DNA of 64,000 nucleotides. Source: Flammeovirga aprica JL-4 (GTDB taxonomy: Bacteria > Bacteroidota > Bacteroidia > Cytophagales > Flammeovirgaceae). The notes under the pieces were generated by a model. It was not told where the DNA came from. It was given only the letters and a program-made list of their open reading frames with translations, and searched no databases. A program made the translations under genes and the position numbers. Numbering within the stretch: position 1 is the first letter of the stretch; each line of letters opens with the position of its first letter. Below, one piece after another: positions 47,392 to 54,897 of the stretch. The stretch covers positions 1-64,000 of the forward strand of contig NZ_JABANE010000006.1 of NCBI RefSeq assembly GCF_012844305.1, given 5' to 3'.

Positions 47392-47669
47392 TTTGATAAT
47401 GTACGTGTTTTTCTTAAAAAGAAGTGAGGGATATTTATCGTTATCATGTCTTTTGGTATAAAATGTAGCTTATGAATTTTCTCCTAACTCAATGAAGTAA
47501 ATAGGTTTAAACTTTTCTTTTTGTGTTCAAATAGTTCAATTCTTTAAATGCAAATAAGTGTAAAATGCAGGTTATTTATTTTGTTATTTTATAATTAATC
47601 CAAATAAAAAATGTCTAAAATGGGTGTTTTTATACTTTTATGTTAATAAAAATTTAACATTTGAATGCC

Positions 47670-47699
47670 TTGTATGTTCAGATTAGAGTCCTAAATTCG
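47670..47699 (+). promoter_or_regulatory. Candidate promoter of the GMC operon
   Basis: TTG (47670-47672), 19-base spacer, then TAAATTCG (47692-47699), one mismatch from TAnnTTTG. A start near 47706 would give a ~185-base leader before the first GMC gene. This is the best spaced promoter match in the window. Two further AT-rich boxes lie closer to the gene. Confidence 0.5.
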
Positions 47700-47891
47700 T
47701 AGTGATTCAATTTTAAAATGATGCCTTCAACCAGCACTATTTTTTAAAAAAGAACGAACTGTAGCCATTTATCCAGCTGAATAAAAATAATGACTAAGTA
47801 CCCAATCAAAATAACTAAAACTACTTTTGATTATTTTTTGTGAGTACTTACGACCAAGCTATTTCTAACTTAATAATAACAACCAAGTAAA

Positions 47892-49754
47892 ATGAGCAAC
47901 GATCATGGTGGTTTAACGACAACCATCGACCACAAAACTGCAGCGTCAACCAATTATGATGCGGTCATCGTTGGTTCTGGTATTAGCGGTGCTATTGCTG
48001 CTAAGGAACTATGCGAAAAAGGTTTCAAGGTGTTGATTCTTGAAGCCGGTCCGGGCAAAGATCTTTCATTAAATGGGTATGAAAAGTATTTGGATAACTT
48101 TTACACAGCCACATCCAAAGACAATAATGCTCCTTTTCCAAGGAACCCTAACGCCCCGATGCCAAGAGGAACAGACGTGGATAGCCTAAGACCTGGCGAA
48201 CCCAATTCTGCTAACTTTTTAGTCCAAAATGGTCCATTAGTAACAGATACTACTTACTGTAAAGTAGTGGGAGGTACTACAATGCACTTTGAGTCAAAAA
48301 CACCCCGAATGCTTCCTGAGGACTTTCATATGAAAGACAAATATGATGTGGGAGTCAATTGGCCAATGGACTACAAAGAGTTACAGCCTTACTACAGAAC
48401 AGCAGAGAAAGAAATGGGAGTATCTGGTGAAGTGGATTCTCAAAACATCACTGGAACTGACAATTACGCTGAAGGATATGTTTTCCCTATGCATGGAATG
48501 CCACCTTCTTATCTTGACCAAACTGTTGGAAAAGGTTTGAATGGTATGACGGTCGACATGAAAGGGGAAGAGCATACACTACAGGTAAGACCTTTCCCTC
48601 AAGGTAGAAACGGTATTCCAAACTTGGAGTACAAAGCATTCAATGACGGTGAGAATTTTGTTCCTGAAGGAGCTGTAAGTTTACACCAAGCTGAAATCGG
48701 TGAACGTTGCCAAGGGAACAACAACTGTACGCCTATCTGTCCTGTACAGGCGAAATACGATGCGCGTAAAACGTTGGTGAAAGCTCTTCGTACAGGCTAT
48801 GCTGATTTATTGCCTCAAACTGTGGCATCAAAAGTAGTAGTGGATGATAGTGGTAAAGTCACAGAAATCGAGTACAAGCACTATGACTCAATGGAATCAT
48901 CAGAGTATGAGTCAGGAAGCTTCAAAGGAAAGATTTTCGTTTTGGCTGCCAATGCTATTGAAAACGCACGTTTGATGTTGGCTTCAGGTCTTCAAAGCAG
49001 TAGTAAACTGATGGGTAAGAACTTTATGGATCACCCTTATTTACTGACTTGGGGATTACTGCCAGAAGTAGCAGGTACAATGAGAGGAACCGTTTGTACA
49101 TCAGGCATTTCTGATTTAAGAAGCGGTGAATTCCGTAAAGATCATGCTGCTTTTGCCATTGATATTCACAATGATGGTTGGGGATGGGCAACAGGTTCAC
49201 CTTACACAAACCTTCATGATATTGTGGATAACATGAATAAGTACGGTAAGGAATTGAGACATGAATTGGTCAATCAGATTTCAACACAGCTATTGATGGC
49301 CGTGATGATTGAGCTGATGCCAGACCCGTCAAACAGTATTACGGTAAGCCCAGACTACACTGACCGTTTAGGCAATATGCGTCCTATTGTTTCACTTTCT
49401 ATCCCTGATTATACGCTTAAGGCCGTAGAAAAGGCAAGACAAGTGACACGTCAGATCTTCCAGAGATTGGGAGCAGAAGATCACACTTCATATGATCCAT
49501 TGGATTTCGGTTACGTTTCTTATAATGGTGAAGGTTATGCACTTCGTGGAGGTAACCACATCGCAGGTACTCACATTATGGGAGATGATAAAGCTACTTC
49601 AGTAGTAGATAAAAATCAGAAGTCATGGGATCATGAAAACTTGTATTTGATTGGGGCAGGAAGTATGCCTTCAATTGGTACTTCTAACACTACACTTACA
49701 TTAGCTGCTTTGTGCTTCAAGAGTACAAAGAAAATGCTAGAAGATCTAATCTAG
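47892..49754 (+). CDS. GMC oxidoreductase 1 (FAD sugar dehydrogenase-like)
   Basis: Flavoprotein of 620 residues resembling the catalytic subunit of FAD glucose/fructose/sorbitol dehydrogenases. FAD loop VIVGSGISGAIAAKEL near residue 25; KVVGGTTMHFESKTPRMLP near 128 (flavin-binding H region); GERCQGNNNCTPICPVQAKYD near 272, whose cysteines are spaced C-x5-C-x3-C as in the 3Fe-4S-bearing FAD-GDH alpha subunits; GGNHIAGTHIMGDD near 554 (catalytic His) and GTSNTTLTLAAL near 600. There is no signal peptide or membrane helix, so the enzyme should be cytoplasmic. It oxidises a sugar or polyol hydroxyl to a ketone; the substrate is not readable. Small-subunit gene follows. Confidence 0.85.
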   Translation: MSNDHGGLTTTIDHKTAASTNYDAVIVGSGISGAIAAKELCEKGFKVLILEAGPGKDLSLNGYEKYLDNFYTATSKDNNAPFPRNPNAPMPRGTDVDSLRPGEPNSANFLVQNGPLVTDTTYCKVVGGTTMHFESKTPRMLPEDFHMKDKYDVGVNWPMDYKELQPYYRTAEKEMGVSGEVDSQNITGTDNYAEGYVFPMHGMPPSYLDQTVGKGLNGMTVDMKGEEHTLQVRPFPQGRNGIPNLEYKAFNDGENFVPEGAVSLHQAEIGERCQGNNNCTPICPVQAKYDARKTLVKALRTGYADLLPQTVASKVVVDDSGKVTEIEYKHYDSMESSEYESGSFKGKIFVLAANAIENARLMLASGLQSSSKLMGKNFMDHPYLLTWGLLPEVAGTMRGTVCTSGISDLRSGEFRKDHAAFAIDIHNDGWGWATGSPYTNLHDIVDNMNKYGKELRHELVNQISTQLLMAVMIELMPDPSNSITVSPDYTDRLGNMRPIVSLSIPDYTLKAVEKARQVTRQIFQRLGAEDHTSYDPLDFGYVSYNGEGYALRGGNHIAGTHIMGDDKATSVVDKNQKSWDHENLYLIGAGSMPSIGTSNTTLTLAALCFKSTKKMLEDLI

Positions 49755-49813
49755 ATTTCGCTCAAAAATTATAGGAAAATCAACAAACATTTATCCAAAA
49801 CTCTCTAATTACT

Positions 49814-50296
49814 ATGAATGCTAAGACATTAGAAATTCAACAATTTCTACAATTGTCCGTAAAACTAACGGCCTTCTCAGAATTCCAACTTCAAGGTACT
49901 GGACAGTTGGAAGAATATTATGATGCTGTATATCAAATTATTGGTGAAAAGAATATGATACAGTTGCTTACTACTTTTGATAAAATCCAAGACGACACAG
50001 GATCAGATGAAGTTGCTTTTGATAAGCAATTCCGTGCTAAAGTTTTAAGTGATGAAAAACTAGGACCAATTACTAGAAGTCTTATTAAACTTTGGTTTGT
50101 AGGAACTTGGTATCAATTGCCAAAATCATGGAATGATACATTTGGATTATTAGAAAACGATAAGACGTATGTGATCTCTCCAAGTGCTTACAAAGAAGGT
50201 TTACTTTGGCCAACAATTGGTTCACACCCTATGGGAGCAAAAGCTCCAGGTTATGGTACATGGTCAGCTCCTCCGGAAATTCCAGCAATAGACTAG
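49814..50296 (+). CDS. Small subunit of FAD sugar dehydrogenase
   Basis: 160 residues resembling the FAD-SLDH / gluconate 2-dehydrogenase subunit 3-type small subunits that pair with GMC catalytic subunits. Landmarks: LSVKLTAFSEFQLQGTGQLEEYYDA, SLIKLWFVGTWYQLPKSW and the C-terminal GLLWPTIGSHPMGAKAPGYG, all typical of the family. Known members usually start with a Tat signal that exports the complex; this one has none, consistent with a cytoplasmic complex. It lies 59 bases after GMC 1. A 325-base spacer with an inverted-repeat element then separates it from GMC 2. Confidence 0.8.
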   Translation: MNAKTLEIQQFLQLSVKLTAFSEFQLQGTGQLEEYYDAVYQIIGEKNMIQLLTTFDKIQDDTGSDEVAFDKQFRAKVLSDEKLGPITRSLIKLWFVGTWYQLPKSWNDTFGLLENDKTYVISPSAYKEGLLWPTIGSHPMGAKAPGYGTWSAPPEIPAID

Positions 50297-50301
50297 TATA
50301 C

Positions 50302-50569
50302 TGTAAACTAAGTTTTTAAATAGCCATGTATTTAGAAATCAGGAGATTTCTTATGATCTGTAGGACACGAATGACGCTTACGCTTAACATTCGCGCCAGT
50401 TGGTTTCTACCATTTTTAGGTTGGTAGTACTTACTCAACCTTGACTTCTAAGCCTAAATTTCGCTTCGTTTTTGTTTCAAGACAAAAATGAAGAAGAAGG
50501 AAGCTTGAAAGTATTCCGTAGAAAACTTACTGAACTATCGATTGGTAGAGGATGAAAATTTAGTTTACA
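50302..50569. mobile_element. 268-bp inverted-repeat (MITE-like) element
   Basis: Bounded by TGTAAACTAAGTTTT (50302-50316) and AAAATTTAGTTTACA (50555-50569), inverted repeats matching at 14 of 15 positions. The interior has several hairpins: GAAATC-AGGA-GATTTC (50335-50350), CGAATG/CATTCG (50368-50393), CTACCA/TGGTAG (50407-50427) and a 12-bp stem CTTCGTTTTTGT/ACAAAAATGAAG (50464-50493). No reading frame. It separates the small-subunit gene from GMC 2, so it could be an inserted element or a structured leader. Confidence 0.5.
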
Positions 50570-50570
50570 A

Positions 50571-50589
50571 TGTTCGTTTTAAACGAACA
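50571..50589. promoter_or_regulatory. Candidate operator palindrome before GMC 2
   Basis: TGTTCGTTTTAAACGAACA: perfect 9-bp arms around one central base, 33 bases before the GMC 2 ATG. Size and symmetry fit a dimeric repressor such as the LacI or GntR types. It does not occur in the same form upstream of GMC 1, although a GAACGAAC half-site is present there near 47751. Confidence 0.5.
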
Positions 50590-50621
50590 CCCAAAAAGTA
50601 CTCTAACTAAATACTATAATC

Positions 50622-52526
50622 ATGGAAAATAGAAAAAGTCACTTATTGGAAGATATAGTGACAGACCATAAAACTGCATCAGAGATTCTGTATGATGCAG
50701 TGATTGTTGGTGCCGGTATTTCTGGGGCAATCATGGCCAATGAACTAAGCCAAAAGGGTTTTAAAGTACTTGTTGTAGAAGCAGGACCGGGTCAGGACCT
50801 TACAATTCCAGGCTATGAGGAATATGTAAAAAGGTTCTATACTAACTTGGACAAGGACCCTAACGCTCCTTACCCTGTGAACTCAAGTGCACCTATGCCA
50901 CGCCCTCAAGATATCAAACCTTTGAAAAAAGGAGAGATTGATGATAGCGGTTACATTGTACAAAAAGGGCCGGATGTTTTTGATGGTACTTACGCAAAAG
51001 TCGTTGGAGGAACAACGATGCACTTTCAATCCAATACACCAAGAATGTTGCCTGAGGATTTCGAAATGAAATCAACTTTTGACAAGGGTATTGATTGGCC
51101 AATGAAGTACGATGACCTGAAACCTTATTACCGCAGAGCGGAAAAGGAAATGGGTGTCGCTGCTAATGTAGAAGATCAAGCCTATGACGGTATGACTTTC
51201 GATGAAGGATATGTTTTTCCTATGGAAGCGATGCCTCCAACTTATTTGGACAAGGTGATTGCCGATACTGTAGATGGTACGGAGATTAACTTGGCTGGAG
51301 AGAAGCACGAATTGAAAGTACGTAACATTCCGCAAGGGCGTAATGGAATTCCAAATCCAAAATATAATAACGGAAAAGGTTTTGTTCCTGATGGTGCAGT
51401 AAGTGATCATCAAGCTGAAATTGGTGAGCGTTGCCAAGGGAACACTAACTGTACGCCGATTTGTCCTGTGCAAGCAAAATATGACGCTAGAAAAACACTA
51501 GCAAAAGCATTGCATACAGATCAGGTAGATTTCTTGAATAAGACGATTGCTTCTAAGGTGATTGTTGATCCCAATACGGGTGAAGTCACTTCATTGGAAG
51601 TGAAATATTATGATGAAGTAGGGGCTGAACATTATGAGGTTGCTACTTTGAAAGCAAGAAAATTTATTCTGGCAGGTAATGCTATTGAAAATGCCTGCTT
51701 GATGTTGGCGTCTGGTCTTAAAGGAGAAAGTGAGTTGATTGGTAAAAACTTGACGAATCATATTTACTTATTCAATTGGGCCTTAATGCCAGAAAATGTA
51801 GGTGCTTTCAGAGGTACTCAAGGTACTTCAGGAATTGAAAACTTCAGAAGTGGTCAGTTCAGAAATGAGCAGGCGGCATTCCATATGGACATCATTAATA
51901 ATGGGTGGAACTTCGCAACAGGAGCCCCTTACAGTGATGTAGCAGATTTGGTAGACAACAAGAACAAATACGGAAAAGACCTTCGTAAAGGCTTGGTAGA
52001 TAAAGTTTGCCGTCAAGTGCTCTTCACATTTATGGTGGAAATGACTGCTGATCCAAACAACGCTGTCACTGTTGATCCTCAATACAAAGACAAGTTTGGC
52101 AACCTTAAGCCTGTTGTCTCTTTCAAAATTCCGGAGTATACCTTAAACGGACTTCAGTATGGAAGAAAACTGGCGAAGAAGTTATTCCAACAACTAGGAG
52201 CAGAGGATTATACAGAATACAACCCAACAGACTGGGGCTATATCATTCATAATGGAGAAGGTATTGTAGTAAGGGGTGGAAATCACTTCTCAGGTACACA
52301 CATTATGGGAGATGATCCTAAAACTTCAGTAGTGGATACTAATCAGAAGTCGTGGGATCATCAAAACCTCTTCTTAGTAGGATCTGGAAGTATGCCAACC
52401 ATAGGAACTTCAAATACTACGCTAACGCTAGCGGCACTTTGCTATAAAACAGCAGATGCCATCACTAATGAATTAAACAACGAAAAAAATAACCAACAAA
52501 AAAAGGAACTAGATTATGTCTCTTAA
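50622..52526 (+). CDS. GMC oxidoreductase 2 (FAD sugar dehydrogenase-like)
   Basis: 634 residues, clear paralog of GMC 1 with the same landmarks: VIVGAGISGAIMANEL, KVVGGTTMHFQSNTPRMLP, GERCQGNTNCTPICPVQAKYD (C-x5-C-x3-C), GGNHFSGTHIMGDD and GTSNTTLTLAAL. It differs by an added C-terminal tail of ~15 polar residues (NELNNEKNNQQKKELDY) and by NHIYLFN where GMC 1 has DHPYLLT in the region after the FAD domain, which may alter specificity. No small-subunit gene follows it; it may share the one after GMC 1 or use the ferritin-like protein. Its last 11 bases overlap the ferritin-like gene. Confidence 0.85.
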   Translation: MENRKSHLLEDIVTDHKTASEILYDAVIVGAGISGAIMANELSQKGFKVLVVEAGPGQDLTIPGYEEYVKRFYTNLDKDPNAPYPVNSSAPMPRPQDIKPLKKGEIDDSGYIVQKGPDVFDGTYAKVVGGTTMHFQSNTPRMLPEDFEMKSTFDKGIDWPMKYDDLKPYYRRAEKEMGVAANVEDQAYDGMTFDEGYVFPMEAMPPTYLDKVIADTVDGTEINLAGEKHELKVRNIPQGRNGIPNPKYNNGKGFVPDGAVSDHQAEIGERCQGNTNCTPICPVQAKYDARKTLAKALHTDQVDFLNKTIASKVIVDPNTGEVTSLEVKYYDEVGAEHYEVATLKARKFILAGNAIENACLMLASGLKGESELIGKNLTNHIYLFNWALMPENVGAFRGTQGTSGIENFRSGQFRNEQAAFHMDIINNGWNFATGAPYSDVADLVDNKNKYGKDLRKGLVDKVCRQVLFTFMVEMTADPNNAVTVDPQYKDKFGNLKPVVSFKIPEYTLNGLQYGRKLAKKLFQQLGAEDYTEYNPTDWGYIIHNGEGIVVRGGNHFSGTHIMGDDPKTSVVDTNQKSWDHQNLFLVGSGSMPTIGTSNTTLTLAALCYKTADAITNELNNEKNNQQKKELDYVS

Positions 52527-53637
52527 GCCAATAAAAACTCTTGACGACGTAAAGGATTATCTTTACGCAGGTATGCAATTAGAACATGCCACTATACCAA
52601 CGTACATCACTACGATGTATTCTATTCATCCTGATACAAACTTAGAAGCTTATAACCTTATTCGTGTTATTGTGATTGAAGAGATGTTGCACCTTACTTT
52701 GGCGGCTAACATTTTGAATGCAGTAGGAGGTACGCCTGACATGAATAAAGAAGGTTTCTTACCAGAATTTCCAACTTATTTACCTAACGGCGAAACTGAT
52801 TTTGAAGTAAGTTTAGCTCCTTTCTCTCATGAAGCAATAGATATGTTTTTAGAGATTGAGCGTCCTGCTAAACCTGAAGAAGAGCATACAGGTGTACGCT
52901 TGAAGGCGGTAAATCCATCTCAAAAGAAATACTTATTACCTTGTCTGAAAGATGAAAATGATCAGGATGTAAGTTATTACAGTATTGGTGATTTCTACAA
53001 GGCGATTGAAGAAGGTTTGGAAACGCTTTGTGATGAATTAGGAGAGGAAAATGTATTTGTTGGCGATAAGAGCAGACAAGTAACTCCGGAATATTACTAC
53101 TCAGGTGGTGGTGATATTGTTCCTGTTTATGATTTAGATAGTGCAAAAGAAGCGATCCGTTTAATTTCAGAACAAGGTGAAGGTTTTGAGGGAGGCATCT
53201 TTGATTATGAAGGCGAATTAGCTCACTACTATAGATTCCAGCAGTTGAAATTAGGAAAGTATTACCATAAAGGTGATCAAGCGGATGAGCCAACAGGTGA
53301 AGCATTAAGTATTGATTGGGATGCAGTTTATCCTATCAAGACCAATGCAAAAATGGATGAGTATCCGAAAGATTCTGAGTTGTATGCTGCCAACTTGAAG
53401 TTCAACCAATACTATAAGAACTTCATGGACAAGATCAATACAGCCTTCAACGGAAAGCCTGAAACATTGATTCCTGCTATTGGAGGTATGTTTATCATTA
53501 AGCAAATGGCTTATGAAATCATCAAAAACCCTATTCCTGGACAGGAAGGCGTGAATGCTACCCCAACTTTTGAGGTAGATAAAGTAGAATTATTATCAGA
53601 TGAAGAACTAAACGTAGTAACACCTCAACATGGATAA
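52516..53637 (+). CDS. Ferritin-like protein (VioB-type domain)
   Basis: 373 residues. The N-terminal ~200 residues resemble the ferritin-like domain found in VioB/RebD-type iminophenylpyruvate dimer synthases and many uncharacterised bacterial proteins. Helix 1 has YLYAGMQLEHATIPTY (E23, H24) and helix 2 has VIEEMLHLTLAANILNAVGG (E55, E56, H59), a plausible di-metal or haem-like site. FLPEFPTYLPNG follows the second helix. The C-terminal part is helical (YYKNFMDKINTAFNGKPE, FIIKQMAYEIIKNP). Translationally coupled to GMC 2 (11-base overlap) and the propeller gene (8-base overlap), so it is an integral member of the operon. Role here unknown; electron transfer or oxygen-dependent chemistry are options. 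Confidence 0.65.
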   Translation: MSLKPIKTLDDVKDYLYAGMQLEHATIPTYITTMYSIHPDTNLEAYNLIRVIVIEEMLHLTLAANILNAVGGTPDMNKEGFLPEFPTYLPNGETDFEVSLAPFSHEAIDMFLEIERPAKPEEEHTGVRLKAVNPSQKKYLLPCLKDENDQDVSYYSIGDFYKAIEEGLETLCDELGEENVFVGDKSRQVTPEYYYSGGGDIVPVYDLDSAKEAIRLISEQGEGFEGGIFDYEGELAHYYRFQQLKLGKYYHKGDQADEPTGEALSIDWDAVYPIKTNAKMDEYPKDSELYAANLKFNQYYKNFMDKINTAFNGKPETLIPAIGGMFIIKQMAYEIIKNPIPGQEGVNATPTFEVDKVELLSDEELNVVTPQHG

Positions 53638-54895
53638 GGAAGCATTAGATATACACGGTTACTTAAATGATGGAACGGTAAAGATTCCAAAGTTTAAGAA
53701 AATCACATTAGCAGAAAATCAAAAAGATGGATATTGGATTTCTGCGATTGATATAAATGGCAATGGAAAATTGGATATTGTCACTTCTGGATTAGCAGAA
53801 GGTGAGGTGGTTTGGTATGAAAACCCTACTTGGGAAAAGCACTTGATTGCTAAATTCCCTGAACCTGTAGCGATTGACGTTGCTGATATCGCAGGTAACG
53901 GTCGTAAAGATTTGGTAATCTCTCACAACTTCGGAACGTGTGCTTTCTGGTGCCGTCCTGAAGATGGTAAGATTTCATGGCTGGAAAATCCAGGTGAATA
54001 CAAAGAAAATACACCTTGGAAACGTCACTTCGTAAGTGATCTATTAGCAACGCACAGAGTAAAAATAGGTTATTTTACACAGTCTGAAAACTTAGAACTT
54101 TTGGGTATTCCGGTAGTAGGATGTAAGCCTTACGGAGAAGGAATTCATCAGCCAATTGCGATGACACTTTTTGATCGTCCCAAAGACCCTGTAAACGCAG
54201 GAGACTGGAAAGGAAGAGTGATCAATGATACAGATTTCCGTTTAGTACATGACGTTCTTTTAGGAAAATATGGTGGTTATTCTGGCGAGAAGCACGACTC
54301 TATGTTGATTTGTAGTGAAGAAGGATTGACTTGGTTCTACTACAATATTGAAACTGGAAAGTGGGATTCGGCTCCATTATCAGAAGGTGATCGAGAATAT
54401 GAAGATATTGGGTTTACAGGTTGTTCAAACATCGCTTACGGAAAATTAGGCGATGATCCTTACGGCTACATGGTATCATTAGACCCATTCCATGGTAACA
54501 AATTGGCACTTTATACGAGAAGAAATAAAGGTGGTATTGCTGATGGACCTTGGACACGTAAAGTGATAGATACTTATGGTGATTTTGATGCTCATGGTCA
54601 AGGAGCAACTCACCATGTGATCTGTGCAGATTTTGATGGAGACGGCGATGACGAATTCTTGGTAGCACTAAGAGGTCCTATGCCAAACCAAGGTGTTTAT
54701 TACTATAAAGTAATTGACTTGGAGCAAGGATTGATTGAAAGATGGAGAGTATCCACTGCATCAGCTTCATTAATTGTAATCGGTGATTTCAACGGAGATG
54801 GTCGTTTAGACTTTGCAACGACGAGTTATTACACACCAGGATTTTTCCTTTGTGATAATGCTCAAGTGAACGTTTTCATTAACGATTTTGCATAG
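53630..54895 (+). CDS. Aldos-2-ulose dehydratase-like beta-propeller protein
   Basis: 421 residues, with FG-GAP/VCBS-type metal loops (DINGNGKLDIV near 41, DIAGNGRKDLV near 85, DFDGDGDDEFLVALRGP near 341, DFNGDGRLDFAT near 385) in a seven-bladed propeller pattern. Several segments match, from memory, the propeller of fungal aldos-2-ulose dehydratase: EGEVVWYENPTWEKHLI, WLENPGEY, IGIPVVGCKPYGEG, DPYGYMVSLDPFHGN and THHVICADFDGDGDD. That enzyme dehydrates glucosone and 1,5-anhydrofructose. The cupin-type C-terminal half of the fungal enzyme is missing. No signal peptide, so unlike most FG-GAP proteins it should be cytoplasmic. Function by homology is inference. Confidence 0.6.
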   Translation: MDKEALDIHGYLNDGTVKIPKFKKITLAENQKDGYWISAIDINGNGKLDIVTSGLAEGEVVWYENPTWEKHLIAKFPEPVAIDVADIAGNGRKDLVISHNFGTCAFWCRPEDGKISWLENPGEYKENTPWKRHFVSDLLATHRVKIGYFTQSENLELLGIPVVGCKPYGEGIHQPIAMTLFDRPKDPVNAGDWKGRVINDTDFRLVHDVLLGKYGGYSGEKHDSMLICSEEGLTWFYYNIETGKWDSAPLSEGDREYEDIGFTGCSNIAYGKLGDDPYGYMVSLDPFHGNKLALYTRRNKGGIADGPWTRKVIDTYGDFDAHGQGATHHVICADFDGDGDDEFLVALRGPMPNQGVYYYKVIDLEQGLIERWRVSTASASLIVIGDFNGDGRLDFATTSYYTPGFFLCDNAQVNVFINDFA

Positions 54896-54897
54896 TC

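Noticed and set aside
47892..52526. Choline dehydrogenase/betaine pathway for the GMC genes
   Set aside because: The 3Fe-4S-type cysteines and the FAD-SLDH-like small subunit point to sugar dehydrogenases; no betaine aldehyde dehydrogenase nearby.
53630..54895. Secreted VCBS/FG-GAP adhesin
   Set aside because: No signal peptide or T9SS domain, and it is translationally coupled to cytoplasmic enzymes.
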